NCBI GenBank assembly: GCA_052267165.1
Contig: JBKQHO010000051.1
Coordinates: forward strand, 124,001-188,000
DNA length: 64,000 bases
Source of the DNA: CAWICD01 sp052267165
GTDB lineage: Bacteria; Vulcanimicrobiota; Vulcanimicrobiia; Vulcanimicrobiales; Vulcanimicrobiaceae
Direction of reading: 5' to 3'
The notes below the pieces were generated by a model. That model made no database searches, had not been told where the DNA came from, and worked only from the letters and a program-made list of their open reading frames with translations. Both the position numbers and the translations under genes were made by a program. Positions 15,182 to 24,378 of the stretch are shown one piece after another (the first letter of the stretch is position 1; the number at the start of each line of letters is the position of its first letter).

Positions 15182-16707
15182 CACCTTGGCACCTCGCGCT
15201 GGGCGCGGTGCTGTTGCTCGCCCTCGCTCTGCGGCTCGCGGGCATTCACAATCCGATTCTCGACCATCCCGGCTGGCGCCAGGGTGACACGGCCGCGATC
15301 GCGCGCAACTTCGCGACGCTCGATTTCAACCCGCTGCACCCGCAGACCGACTACGACGGCCCTCCACCCAATTACGTCGAGCTCGAACTGCAGATCGTTC
15401 CGTTCCTGGCGGCGGCGCTCTACAAGATCTTCGGCGTGCATGAAGTCTTCGGGCGCCTGATCTCGATCGCGTTCAGCTTGGGGACCGTCGGCGTGCTGGC
15501 GTACTTCGCTCGCTGGCTGTTCGACAGCCGTACGGCGGGCCTGGCCGCCGCGATCCTGTTTGCGATCTACCCCGGCAGCACGTATTACGGCCGCGCCTTC
15601 ACGCCCGATACGACGATGGTCTTCTTCTTGACCGCGTCGCTCTACGCGAGCGCGCGCTGGATCGTCGACGGCGAAGCGCGCTCCTGGCGCGGCTGCGCCG
15701 TCGCCGGCGGCCTGACAGCGCTCGCGCTGCTCGCGAAACCCGTTGCGATCGTCGCCTTCATTCCGCTGGCGGCGATGGTCTTGACCGCAGCGCCCGGCGC
15801 GCTGCGGCGCCCCCAGGTCTACGCCTTTGCCGTGCTCGCGCTCGCGCCGTATCTAGCCTACGACCGGTACGTCGCCTCGATCGCCGAATGGCACTGGGCG
15901 AGCGGGATCACGACGCTGCACGTCATCCCTTCCCTGCGGGAATCGTTCGGCTCGCTCGCGGCCTTCCACGCCAAGTTCGAGGCGTTCCGACACGCGCTCG
16001 ACATGCTCTATGCCACGATGCTCGGGCCGCTCGGCTGCGTGCTCGCCGCGATCGCGCTGTTCGTTCCGTTGCGCCCGCGTTCGTACGGATTGCTGGCAGG
16101 CTGGCTGCTCGGCGCGCTCGCCTACGCCTACGTCGTGGTCACCGTCGAAGCGGTCGACTATTACCTCTACCTCGCGCTGCCGCTGGCAGCCCTCTGGAGC
16201 GGCGGCGCGCTCGCGGCCGCGCTCGAGCGCTTGCCGCGCGCGACCACCGCGCGCGCCGCGGCAGGGACTGCGCTTGTCGCACTCTTCATTGCGACGGTTA
16301 TCACCGGGCGCAGCGCCGTGCGCGCGTACTACCACTACAGCAAGCCGGTCTATCGCTCGGCCAAGACCCTGGACGCCGTGCTCGCGCCGGGAACGCTCGT
16401 CGTCATGGGCCACTACGATCCGTCGATCCTCTACTACATCAACCGCAAAGGCTGGGAAGAAGACCCGCTGTTGTGGACGCCGTTCGACGAGGAGAGCGCG
16501 ATCCGCAAAGGCGCTCGCTACTTCATCGCGATCGAGAGCCGCCGCCTCGAGCGCAACACCGAGCTCCACACGTGGATGCAACGTTTCCCCATCCTGAAAG
16601 CCGGCGCCGCCTGGCCCGTCTACGAGACCGACGACGCGAAGGTGCTGTCCGGCTCCGAACAGCGCTGGCGTGCCTTCCGCAAGCGCGAGAAAACACAAAC
16701 GCCGTGA
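15157..16707 (+). CDS. GT39/ArnT-like membrane glycosyltransferase
   Basis: About 516 residues; start uncertain (TTG 15157 inside the gtrA end, or GTG 15208 which would shorten the first membrane helix). After the first helix comes DHPGWRQGDTAAIARNF, with the catalytic Asp expected in PMT/ArnT-type GT-C enzymes, then GPPPNYVELELQIVPFLAA and about ten further hydrophobic segments; the C-terminal 130 residues form a soluble domain. It would use a polyprenyl-phosphate sugar donor outside the membrane. Third gene of the PIG-V/GtrA/GT39 unit. Confidence 0.75.
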   Translation: MDVSRKAVTPWHLALGAVLLLALALRLAGIHNPILDHPGWRQGDTAAIARNFATLDFNPLHPQTDYDGPPPNYVELELQIVPFLAAALYKIFGVHEVFGRLISIAFSLGTVGVLAYFARWLFDSRTAGLAAAILFAIYPGSTYYGRAFTPDTTMVFFLTASLYASARWIVDGEARSWRGCAVAGGLTALALLAKPVAIVAFIPLAAMVLTAAPGALRRPQVYAFAVLALAPYLAYDRYVASIAEWHWASGITTLHVIPSLRESFGSLAAFHAKFEAFRHALDMLYATMLGPLGCVLAAIALFVPLRPRSYGLLAGWLLGALAYAYVVVTVEAVDYYLYLALPLAALWSGGALAAALERLPRATTARAAAGTALVALFIATVITGRSAVRAYYHYSKPVYRSAKTLDAVLAPGTLVVMGHYDPSILYYINRKGWEEDPLLWTPFDEESAIRKGARYFIAIESRRLERNTELHTWMQRFPILKAGAAWPVYETDDAKVLSGSEQRWRAFRKREKTQTP

Positions 16708-16887
16708 GCCCCCCACGTGACATACACCCGTTCGTGTCACCCCATTCGTGTCACCCTGAGCCTGTCGCGCTTCGACGAGCTCAGCGTGACATACGCCCCG
16801 TTCGTGTCACCCTGAGCCTGTCGAAGGGCGAAGGGCGACGAGCTCAGCGTGACATGCCCCACGTGGCCGGCCAGTCTCGAGCGGACG
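16708..16887. repeat. dispersed repeat cluster
   Basis: At least three copies in about 125 bases: CACCCTGAGCCTGTCG at about 16751-16767, CACCCTGAGCCTGTCGAAGG at about 16808-16827, and reversed half-copies GACGAGCTCAGCGTGACA at about 16773-16791 and 16837-16855. It separates convergent transcription units and may also serve as a terminator region. Confidence 0.65.
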
Positions 16888-17544
16888 CTACGGCAACGGC
16901 AACAGCGACGCGGCTGGCGCGAGCGGGACCTCGGCCGCGCGTTCGGGCGCGCCCGACTCGACGAGCTGACGGTAATTGGTCAGCCGTTGCGTCAGACGCT
17001 TGACCTCGGCGTTGAGCTCGTTGGATTGCCGGATCGCCTTGCTGAGCTGCGTCGCGTCGAAGTCGTAGTCGAAGCGCTGCAGCGTGGCGACGATCGCCGA
17101 GCTCTGCGTGCGCAGCTGCGCGTAGGCGCGGCGCAGGCTCAAGCCCGTCTCGCGGTAGGTCGGGTAGTTCGAGACGACGATCTCGCGTTTGAGCCGGGCC
17201 GATTCCACTTCGCTCTGCAGTTCGGCAAGACGCACGCTGCCGGGATCGTATTTGGCCGCGACCGAGAGCGCGGCGAGGGCATCGTCAAACCTCGATTCGG
17301 TGTAGAGTCTGGCCGCGTTCTTGAGCTGGACGGCGGCCAGGCCCGCGCGGGCGTGCGGGTCTTGCGGCGCGAGCCGCAGCGCCAGCCGGTACGCGGTCGC
17401 CGCGTCGGCGAGGTTGTCCCGCTCCAAAGCGGCGTCGCCCTGGTGGTTGCGCGCCTCGACGATGAACTGCGTGACGTTCGCGGCACAACCCGAGGTCGCG
17501 AACACGGCGGCGGCGAGGACGGCGACGGCACGAAGGTGGAGCAC
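16888..17544 (-). CDS. TPR-containing lipoprotein
   Basis: 218 residues from a GTG with AGGAG six bases upstream. A lipoprotein signal ends in FATSGC (cysteine about residue 20). Then comes a tetratricopeptide pair, with ALERDNLADAATAYRLALRL and LYTESRFDDALAALSVAAKY about 45 residues apart, and a long C-terminal helical region (about residues 120-200). Likely an inner- or outer-membrane-anchored scaffold. It lies 9 bases after the Amj flippase gene and probably shares its transcript, hinting at a role in envelope assembly. Confidence 0.7.
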   Translation of the reverse strand: MLHLRAVAVLAAAVFATSGCAANVTQFIVEARNHQGDAALERDNLADAATAYRLALRLAPQDPHARAGLAAVQLKNAARLYTESRFDDALAALSVAAKYDPGSVRLAELQSEVESARLKREIVVSNYPTYRETGLSLRRAYAQLRTQSSAIVATLQRFDYDFDATQLSKAIRQSNELNAEVKRLTQRLTNYRQLVESGAPERAAEVPLAPAASLLPLP

Positions 17545-17553
17545 GACGATCTC

Positions 17554-18402
17554 CTATCGCAACTGGTTGACGAGGTGGGCGACGAACGCGATCACGACCG
17601 CCGCCGGATAGAGGATGAGCTGCGAAAGCAGCGTTCCGACGATCGCCGTCAAGGCGAGGTAGAACACCAACGACTTCACCTCGCCCAGCGTTCGTTCACC
17701 TTTGACGGCTTGGTCCGTTATGTAGGCCGACGTCGGATCGACGATCAGCGTGAACGCGATGGTCGCGATCCCGTTGATGATTCCCGATAGAAGTACCGCA
17801 GTCCGCGCGTCGGCCGGGTCGATCACGCTGGCGTACGTCGCCGCCACCACGCCGATGGCATAGATGCCGGTCACGACGACGTTGCTGATCAGCAGGTTGG
17901 CCGGAACGTCGCGGATGCGGAATTGCGCGAAGGTGGCGGGCGGTGGGATACGGACCGAGCGCAGAATGCCGAGCATGACGCGCGGATCGACGAGCCGCAA
18001 GATCGCGCGCGGCACCGAGCCGAGCCGCTCGAACGCCGCGATGCCGCGCAGAAACAGATACAGAAAGACCGGCAGCAGCAAGGCACCCAGCGCCGTTCCG
18101 AAGGTCCCGGCCAGCACGATCAGCCGGATCTGCAAGTCGAGCTGGTGCAGCGCGGCGCCGGCCAGCGCGGGAACGCGCACGCTGCGCGCGGCCCGATCCG
18201 TGATCGTGCCGAGCATCGGCGCGTACACCAAGTTTGCCAAGCGGCTGGCCGTGACGAACAGGTTGAAGAGCGAGATCGAGGTTGCGATGCGCCCTGATTT
18301 GACGCCGGCCAAACGCGCCGCATAGGCGCCGATCTGAATGGCCTGCACGACCGCGTTCAACACCAGCGCAAGCGCAAGCTGCGAGGACCAGAAGGGCGTC
18401 AA
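17554..18402 (-). CDS. amj: Amj-type lipid II flippase
   Basis: 282 residues with six to eight hydrophobic segments. The block QIGAYAARLAGVKSGRIATS, then LFNLFVTASRLANLVYAPML, is characteristic of the Amj/YdaH family (R-L-A-G-V-x-x-x-R, S-x-S-L-F-N, S-R-x-x-N). Amj is the alternative to MurJ for moving lipid II across the membrane during peptidoglycan synthesis. Length agrees with the Bacillus protein (about 270). It is the last-but-one gene of a minus-strand group with an M16 peptidase upstream. Confidence 0.75.
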   Translation of the reverse strand: MTPFWSSQLALALVLNAVVQAIQIGAYAARLAGVKSGRIATSISLFNLFVTASRLANLVYAPMLGTITDRAARSVRVPALAGAALHQLDLQIRLIVLAGTFGTALGALLLPVFLYLFLRGIAAFERLGSVPRAILRLVDPRVMLGILRSVRIPPPATFAQFRIRDVPANLLISNVVVTGIYAIGVVAATYASVIDPADARTAVLLSGIINGIATIAFTLIVDPTSAYITDQAVKGERTLGEVKSLVFYLALTAIVGTLLSQLILYPAAVVIAFVAHLVNQLR

Positions 18403-18411
18403 GGGCGCACG

Positions 18412-19710
18412 CTAAGCTACAGCTTCGCTACGCTGCCACCGGATGTCGGTCTCGTCGAGCGGGCCCAACACACAGAGCCCCAGATTTTGCGGAGCGAAGA
18501 GCTCGCCGGCCAAGCGCTGCACCTCGTCGCGCGTCACCGCGTCGACCCTTGCCTCGACCTCCTCGATGCCGAAGAGCCGTCCGAAGTTGAACTCGCTGCG
18601 TCCCAGCCGAATCATGCGGCTCGAGCTGCTCTCGAGCGAGAGCGTCATGCTCCCCTTGAGGTGCTCCTTCGCAAGCGCGATCTCGGCGTCGCTCGGCCCG
18701 AGTTCGGCAATCTTGGCGAGCTGATCGAAGACGACGTCCACGCACTCCTGCACGTTGCCGGGCGCAGTGCCCGCCGAGATGCCGAACAGACCGGCGTCCC
18801 GATAGCCTTGCTGGTACGAATAGACGCTGTACGCAAGCCCGCGCTTCTCGCGCACTTCTTGGAACAGCCGGCTCGACATCCCGCCGCCGAGCACCGTGTC
18901 GAGCACGGAGAGCGTGTAGCGGCGCTCGTCACGCGCGGAGAGCCCGAGCGCACCGACCACGACGTAGGCCTGCTCCGTGTCCTTGCGTTTGACGAGCAGC
19001 GCGGGCGTGAGGCGCGGGCGCTCGGGGACGGGCAGTTCCGCGACGCCGCTGAAGACGCTGAACGCTTCTTGGACCAGCCGCACGATCGCGTCGTGCTCGA
19101 CGTGGCCGGCCGCGGCGAACACGACCGTGTTGGGCGCGTAGCGCGCGCCGAGGTGCGCGCGCAGATCGTCGCCGGTCAAGGCCGAGACGGTTTCGGAAAA
19201 ACCGATCGTCGGATCGCCGAGATTCGAGCCGTTCCACATCGTCGAGACGAAGAGGTCGTGAATCATCTCGTCCGGCGAATCATCGTACATCCGAATCTCT
19301 TCGAGCACGACCTTCTGCTCTTTGGCGAGCTCCGCCGGCTCGAAGACCGAATGCAAGAACATGTCGGCGAGCACGTCGACCGCCAGCGCAATGTGGTTGT
19401 CGACCACCTTGGCGTAGTAGCAGGTGACTTCTTTATCGGTGAAGGCGTTGAGGTTGCCGCCGACGCCGTCCATCACTTCGGCGATCTCACGCGCCGAACG
19501 GCGTTCGGTTCCCTTGAAGAGCATGTGCTCGATCAAGTGCGAGATGCCGCGCTGCTCGGGCCGCTCGGCGGCGCTTCCGATATCCGCCCAAACACCCAGC
19601 GAAGCGGAGCGCACGTGCGGCATCGACTCGGTGATGATGCGGATGCCGTTGGGCAGGGTCGACTTACGGTACAATAAGCGGCGAGCTCCGGAGCTTACGC
19701 TGGGCCCCAA
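18412..19710 (-). CDS. M16-family zinc peptidase
   Basis: 432 residues. The inverted zinc motif RGISHLIEHMLFKGTERR (H-x-x-E-H, with the third ligand Glu about 75 residues on in VVLEEIRMYDDSPDE) and the downstream GLAYSVYSYQQGYRDAG block identify an active-subunit M16B processing-peptidase-like enzyme such as YmxG/PqqL-type proteins. The TTG at 19710 overlaps the end of the upstream gene by 16 bases; a TTG about 36 bases further in is possible. Bacterial homologues are often next to dut/polynucleotide phosphorylase genes; here the context is envelope-related. Confidence 0.88.
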   Translation of the reverse strand: MGPSVSSGARRLLYRKSTLPNGIRIITESMPHVRSASLGVWADIGSAAERPEQRGISHLIEHMLFKGTERRSAREIAEVMDGVGGNLNAFTDKEVTCYYAKVVDNHIALAVDVLADMFLHSVFEPAELAKEQKVVLEEIRMYDDSPDEMIHDLFVSTMWNGSNLGDPTIGFSETVSALTGDDLRAHLGARYAPNTVVFAAAGHVEHDAIVRLVQEAFSVFSGVAELPVPERPRLTPALLVKRKDTEQAYVVVGALGLSARDERRYTLSVLDTVLGGGMSSRLFQEVREKRGLAYSVYSYQQGYRDAGLFGISAGTAPGNVQECVDVVFDQLAKIAELGPSDAEIALAKEHLKGSMTLSLESSSSRMIRLGRSEFNFGRLFGIEEVEARVDAVTRDEVQRLAGELFAPQNLGLCVLGPLDETDIRWQRSEAVA

Positions 19711-20369
19711 TGGGCCGACATATCGGGATTGGCGGAGCTAAGTCCCGGTCCTTTGCCGGCCAGCAGCGCCTTCCAATCCGGGTCCCAGAAAACGCCGCTG
19801 CCGCGGCGGACCCGCCCGTCCAAAGTCGCGGCAGCGCTGCGCAGGACCGTGACCGCGAAGACCGTCTTCGCAGTGGGCTGCGCGTAGTCGCCGCTCACGA
19901 CCAGCGTCTTCGCCGTCGCCTTGTCGATCGGCAGCGGCACGACCGCCCAGATGTCGACCTCCTCGACCGGGCTGGACGCGAAGCTGCGCCGGGCGATCTC
20001 GCCGACCTCGGCGGCGAAGCCGTCGACGTCGAGGCCGTGGTGGAACTTGACGCCCGAGAGGAGCAGCCCGGCGACCTGGTGCGAGCCCACGGCGTCGACC
20101 CGGACTTTGAGGATCTGCGCCGGCCAAACGGTCGCGAACAGGGCGCGTCCCAGCTGATAGGCCTCCTGCTTCCGGTTCCCGGCCGCGCGCGCCGCCGCGT
20201 CGAGATCGGAGACCGCGGGGACGCCGTGCACGCGAGGGCCCGGCGCCGCGGTTTGAGCCCGCGCGCCCGGGCCGAGCCAGGCGAGCGCAGCGAGCGCCAG
20301 GAGGGCGACGGTGATGGTGACGAGCGCTTCGCGGCGTTGTGCCGGCCAGCGGAGATGGAGTTCGGGCAT
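19695..20369 (-). CDS. secreted or membrane-anchored protein of unknown function
   Basis: 224 residues from ATG 20369. A single hydrophobic helix, VTITVALLALAALAWLG (about residues 17-35), ends near ARAQTAAPGP and may be a signal peptide. The remaining 185 residues contain VWPAQILKVRVDAVGSHQVA and VEEVDIWAVVPLPIDKATAK, suggesting a beta-rich exported domain. I do not recognise the family. Its end overlaps the M16 peptidase gene by 16 bases, so the two are co-expressed and the protein could be a partner or substrate of the peptidase. Confidence 0.65.
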   Translation of the reverse strand: MPELHLRWPAQRREALVTITVALLALAALAWLGPGARAQTAAPGPRVHGVPAVSDLDAAARAAGNRKQEAYQLGRALFATVWPAQILKVRVDAVGSHQVAGLLLSGVKFHHGLDVDGFAAEVGEIARRSFASSPVEEVDIWAVVPLPIDKATAKTLVVSGDYAQPTAKTVFAVTVLRSAAATLDGRVRRGSGVFWDPDWKALLAGKGPGLSSANPDMSAHWGPA

Positions 20370-20707
20370 GAGCAGCGTAGCGTCTTCGCGCGCACGAGCC
20401 CCTCTCCCCGGGGCGGCGATGGCGCGTGTAACGCTGCCGCTCGGCCCGCGCTTTCGGCTTATGACGGACGCATGGCCGCCAGGCGCGCAGCCACATTCAG
20501 GACGGGGCCGGCAGGCAGGCCTCGCGGGCTGCGTAGCCGAGGAGCGGATGCCGGTCATCGCGGCGATCTTGAGCGCGGCCGGGGGACCCCGTTTGGAAAA
20601 CCTGCGAGGATGGCGCGCCTGCGCCTAAGGGCGTTGAGGTTCGCCGCGCGCAGCGACGCGCCCGCCCTTGCCCTTTCGGCCGCGCTAAGCCTAACGCTCG
20701 CCTAATC
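20370..20707. other. intergenic stretch without a recognised gene
   Basis: About 340 bases upstream of the secreted-protein gene. Open frames here have no recognisable protein features and lack ribosome-binding sites. It presumably holds the promoter for the 20369-16888 minus-strand group. Confidence 0.4.
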
Positions 20708-20875
20708 CTAATCGTCCGGAGGCAAACGCGTCTCGAGAACGAGCTCCTCTTCGGGCGGAGCGACGAGCGACTCACCCAGTTTCGCTGAAAGCGCGTCCGC
20801 GCTTGCCAGCGGCGGATCCTCGTCGAGCGGACGCTGCAGCGGGGCGACTAGGGAGCCGTCCCGATTACCCAGCAC
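20708..20875 (-). CDS. possible acidic 55-residue protein
   Basis: A GTG at 20875, six bases after the LuxR gene stop on the same strand, opens 55 codons ending at TAG 20708. The product is strongly acidic with the end ESLVAPPEEELVLETRLPPD. No ribosome-binding site and no recognised family; it is listed because position, orientation and composition are compatible with a small co-transcribed protein. It may equally be a chance frame. Confidence 0.22.
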   Translation of the reverse strand: MLGNRDGSLVAPLQRPLDEDPPLASADALSAKLGESLVAPPEEELVLETRLPPDD

Positions 20876-20880
20876 GCGAA

Positions 20881-21426
20881 TTACAAAAAGCCGAGGACCC
20901 TTGCGACGATCTGCCCCCTGCCGCGCGAGGACGTCTTGACGGCGATGCGCCTGACGTGGTCGACGGCGGTCGTTTCGGCGATGTGCAGCTGCTTCGCGAT
21001 CGTCGCCGTGGAGGCGCCCAGCAGCAGCAGCCGCAAGACCTGCGTTTCGCGGGTTGTGATCCCGAAGCGCACGATCGCCTCCTGGAGCGGATCGCGCCTG
21101 CGCAGCTTCTCGACGATGATCCCCTTGAGCTCGGCCGTGCGGCTGTAGAGTTCCACGATGCGCACGACGAGGTCGCCGTCAACGCCGAGCGGGCAATCGA
21201 TTTCGCCGTGATTCGCGTCAACGAGAATGCGTACGATTCGCTCGACCCGCACGGGCAGCCGGTCCATTCCCGGCCCGGGCGGCACGCCGCAGGCGAAGTG
21301 CACGCGCAATTCGGCGTCGACGGCGTAGAGCGCCGGAACAGCCCGGCGCCGCAGGACGTCGACCGAAGACGTGGCATCGGGCTCTTGACGGCCGGCCTCC
21401 GTCGCCCGGGTCGTTGGATCCGCCAT
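20881..21426 (-). CDS. LuxR-family transcriptional regulator (paralogue A)
   Basis: 181 residues from ATG 21426. The C-terminal GerE/LuxR helix-turn-helix is plain: ITTRETQVLRLLLLGASTAT, then IAKQLHIAETTAVDHVRRIA. The N-terminal 110 residues contain ALYAVDAELRVHFACGVPPG and RLPVRVERIVRILVDA, a PAS-like or small sensory domain. It is a paralogue of the protein at 28370-28957, sharing the same domain order and identical last residues GRGQIVARVLGFL. No receiver Asp is present, so it is not a classical response regulator although a hybrid kinase gene lies next to it. Confidence 0.82.
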   Translation of the reverse strand: MADPTTRATEAGRQEPDATSSVDVLRRRAVPALYAVDAELRVHFACGVPPGPGMDRLPVRVERIVRILVDANHGEIDCPLGVDGDLVVRIVELYSRTAELKGIIVEKLRRRDPLQEAIVRFGITTRETQVLRLLLLGASTATIAKQLHIAETTAVDHVRRIAVKTSSRGRGQIVARVLGFL

Positions 21427-21692
21427 GCCGCTCTCTCTGATTCCCTCAGGGAAGAAGGCGAAGAATAGTGAAACGCAGCCTCTTTGAAGGCCACGGTCGT
21501 CTGCTCGAAAGCAGGCAAGCCCGATTTTGACTGACGAACCCGCAAGTTCCTCTAATCTGAGGCCCGGTGTTTTTTTGTTCAGCAAGCAAGCAAGGCGCTT
21601 TTGGCAAGCGCGCCTGGGTCGGGCAGCTCAATCCGCTGCTTGAGATTAAATTACGCGACCGTGAAGTAACGACCAGCTCGACAAACCGAGCC

Positions 21693-23819
21693 TCAGCAAG
21701 CGCGAGCGTCACGCTTCGACCAGCGTTCGATCGCATCGCGCAGCTGGGCGCGTCGCACGGGCTTGGCAAGGTAATCGTCCATCCCGGCTTGGATGCAGGC
21801 CTCGCGATCCTCGGGAAACGCGTTGGCCGTCATCGCCACGATCGGCACGTGGCCGCCGCGATGCTTTTCCTCGTCGCGGATCAGCCTGGTTGCCGACAGA
21901 CCGTCAAGCTCGGGCATCTGACAATCCATGAAAACCAACGAGAATCGCTCGCGGCGCAGCGCGTCGACGGCTTGCAAACCGTCCGAAACCAAGGTGACCG
22001 GCACCCCAAGCTCTTCGAACTGCAATTGGAGGAGCCGTTGCAAACGGGTGTTGTCCTCAGCGACCAGAATCGTGCCGCTGGCCTCGACGGTCAAGGGTCC
22101 GCTCAGCGCCGCAGGCAACGCAGCCGATGCGGCCGGAGCGCGCTTGAAATCCGTCACGTCGACGATCGCATCGAACAGGAACGACTGTCGAACCGGCTTG
22201 CGCAGCGGGCCGTCACCGCCGATCGTGATGACCCGCATCGGCAACAGCTCCCGCACGATTGCGATCGTGCCGCTGACGTCGGGGCCGCCAACGTCGTCGA
22301 GGTCGACGATTGCGACCCAGCGCGGGTGAAGGCCGGGCCGCAGCGCGCTGACTACGTCCGCGCCGCTCCTCGCGCGACGGCTCTCCATCGACCACGAGCT
22401 CATGTAGCGAGCGATGATCTGCGCGAACACGTCGTCGCCCGAGACGATCAGTCCGGCGATTCCGTCGAGCGTCCGCTTTTGCACGACCGCAACCTCGGAG
22501 GCACGTGCAAAGTGCGCCGTGAACCAAAACAGCGTTCCCGAGCCCGGCTTGCTCCGAACGCCGATATCGCCGCCCATGAGCTCGACGAGGCGCTTCGAGA
22601 TCGACAACCCCAAGCCGGTTCCGCCGAAAGGTCCCGACATTTCGGCTTGCACGAACGGCTCGAACAGGCGGGGAAGCACTTCGGGCGCCATTCCGATTCC
22701 CGTGTCCTCGACCTCGAACCGCAGCGCCACGCCGGGCGCGTGCGTTTCCATCGGCAAGGCTCGGGCCACCACGTGCCCGCGATGCGTGAACTTCACCGCG
22801 TTCCCGAGGAGGTTCAGCAGGATCTGACGCAGCCGGTCGGCGTCGCCCCGCAGCGGGACGATGAGCGGATCGACGTAGGTGTGAAGGGCGATCCCCTTCT
22901 CGCGCGCCAGCTGCGCTACGACCTCGCCTGCGCCTTCGAGCACCATCTCCACCTCGAAGGTCTTGGACTGCAAGTCCATCTTTCCGGCTTCGATCTTCGA
23001 GAAGTCGAGGATGCTGTTGATCAGCGCCAACAACGCCTCCGCCGCCTCGTTGATCGTCTCGGCATGGATCTGCTGCCGCTCGTCGAGTTTCGTGGAGCTC
23101 AAGAGCTCCGACGCGCCGATGATCGCATTGAGCGGCGTGCGTAACTCGTGGCTCATGGTCGCGACGAATTGCGACTTGAAGCGCGATGCGTTCGCCAACT
23201 GCCGATTGAGCTCTTCGACCTCCGCCGCGTGCCGCTGGATGCCGGCGTGCAGCAGGCGCATCTCCTCGGCGCGCTTGCGCTCGGTGATGTCCACGATCGC
23301 CGCGAGCACGAAGCTGCCCCCGCCGGTCTTCACCGGGTTGAGCCCGATCTCGATCGGAACGTCGCTTCCGTCCTTGCGCCGCCCGAAGAGGTCGCGCCCC
23401 GCTCCCATCGGACGCGCCGTCGGCGACGTGCTGAAGTCGCTGCGCAAGCCCGGGTGGGCGCCGCGAAATCGTTCCGAGACGAGCAGCTCGACCGACTGCC
23501 CGAGAACCTCTTCACGCTTGTAACCGAATAACTTCTCCGCTTGCGCGTTGACGAGCGTGATGCGGCCATGCTGATCGACCAACACCATGGCATTGGGCGC
23601 TGCCTCGACGACCAAGTTGAACAGACCCTCCGTTCCGATCGGCGGCGCCGGCATCGCCGGGTGGAACTGGGCGACGAAGGCGTCGAGGTCTTCGAGCGAG
23701 GCGAGCGTCTCCGTCAGGTTCTCGGGTGTCAGTTCCAGGCGGCCTTCGAGGGAGGCTTGCACCCCGGCGATCGCGACGGCAAGACTGTTGCGCATCTCGT
23801 GGAGTCGAGCCTTATCCAT
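21693..23819 (-). CDS. hybrid sensor histidine kinase (PAS-HisKA-HATPase-REC)
   Basis: 708 residues, no membrane helices, so cytoplasmic. N-terminal helical segment (1-60), PAS with C-terminal PAC block (about 65-182, VDITERKRAEEM), HisKA with phospho-His224 in FVATMSHELRTPLNAIIGAS, HATPase_c with DTGIGMAPE and GGTGLGLSISKRLVELMGG, a degenerate receiver-like domain (about 460-570) without an obvious Asp-Lys pair, and a C-terminal receiver with Asp632 in SLVFMDCQMPELDG and Lys in YLAKPVRR. It likely phosphorylates an external partner. The adjacent LuxR gene is a candidate output but lacks a receiver. Confidence 0.93.
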   Translation of the reverse strand: MDKARLHEMRNSLAVAIAGVQASLEGRLELTPENLTETLASLEDLDAFVAQFHPAMPAPPIGTEGLFNLVVEAAPNAMVLVDQHGRITLVNAQAEKLFGYKREEVLGQSVELLVSERFRGAHPGLRSDFSTSPTARPMGAGRDLFGRRKDGSDVPIEIGLNPVKTGGGSFVLAAIVDITERKRAEEMRLLHAGIQRHAAEVEELNRQLANASRFKSQFVATMSHELRTPLNAIIGASELLSSTKLDERQQIHAETINEAAEALLALINSILDFSKIEAGKMDLQSKTFEVEMVLEGAGEVVAQLAREKGIALHTYVDPLIVPLRGDADRLRQILLNLLGNAVKFTHRGHVVARALPMETHAPGVALRFEVEDTGIGMAPEVLPRLFEPFVQAEMSGPFGGTGLGLSISKRLVELMGGDIGVRSKPGSGTLFWFTAHFARASEVAVVQKRTLDGIAGLIVSGDDVFAQIIARYMSSWSMESRRARSGADVVSALRPGLHPRWVAIVDLDDVGGPDVSGTIAIVRELLPMRVITIGGDGPLRKPVRQSFLFDAIVDVTDFKRAPAASAALPAALSGPLTVEASGTILVAEDNTRLQRLLQLQFEELGVPVTLVSDGLQAVDALRRERFSLVFMDCQMPELDGLSATRLIRDEEKHRGGHVPIVAMTANAFPEDREACIQAGMDDYLAKPVRRAQLRDAIERWSKRDARAC

Positions 23820-24378
23820 AGCTGAGCCTTTCGCGAGCGACCTCGCGGGTGGCGAGAACGAAAGTTAGACTCGCGCATCTTTCGCGCCGCCTTTGCGTCC
23901 CCGCTTGGGCCGCTCGACGCTCGGCCTAGCCGAATTGCATCAGCCGTGAACTATCGCACCCGAGAGCAAGGGGACGTGCAGCGACATGAACGTCGGCCAC
24001 GGAAGTTCGCCGAAGGCCTCTGAAGGCGCTCGTGGGGATGACGACGTCCTTACCGCGTATCTGCACTGTTCCGCTCCTCCCAAGAATGCGCCCCGGCGCG
24101 GCTCGATTTTGGAAGAAGGTCCCTCGAGAGAGCCGATAACGAGCGTTTTCCCGCTCTCGCAAAAGGGCCCGGCAGCGGCCCCAGACAAGGGGCTCACTTA
24201 TCCTTACTGGCTCTTAATTTAAGTGCACACGAAGTCAAGGTGGTGCGCGAGATACGACACCGATTAAGAATTCCTTTGCACGCCGCGGTAAGAATATGAC
24301 AACTTTATCTTTCAAGCGAACGAGCGTCCGGCAAGCCGGCATCTCGCCGAGCCGGCAGCGTGCCACCGAGGTGAAGCC
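23820..24378. other. 559-base gene-free region
   Basis: Lies between the divergently transcribed kinase and MEDS-type gene. It is less GC-rich than surroundings (for example 24195-24240 and 24290-24315). Short open frames on both strands have no recognisable features. It should contain the kinase promoter. I see no known RNA motif. Confidence 0.4.

Noticed and set aside
23926..24222. Two 78-codon open frames on opposite strands in the kinase/MEDS gap
   Set aside because: No recognisable domain, weak initiation context, and composition unlike coding DNA here.
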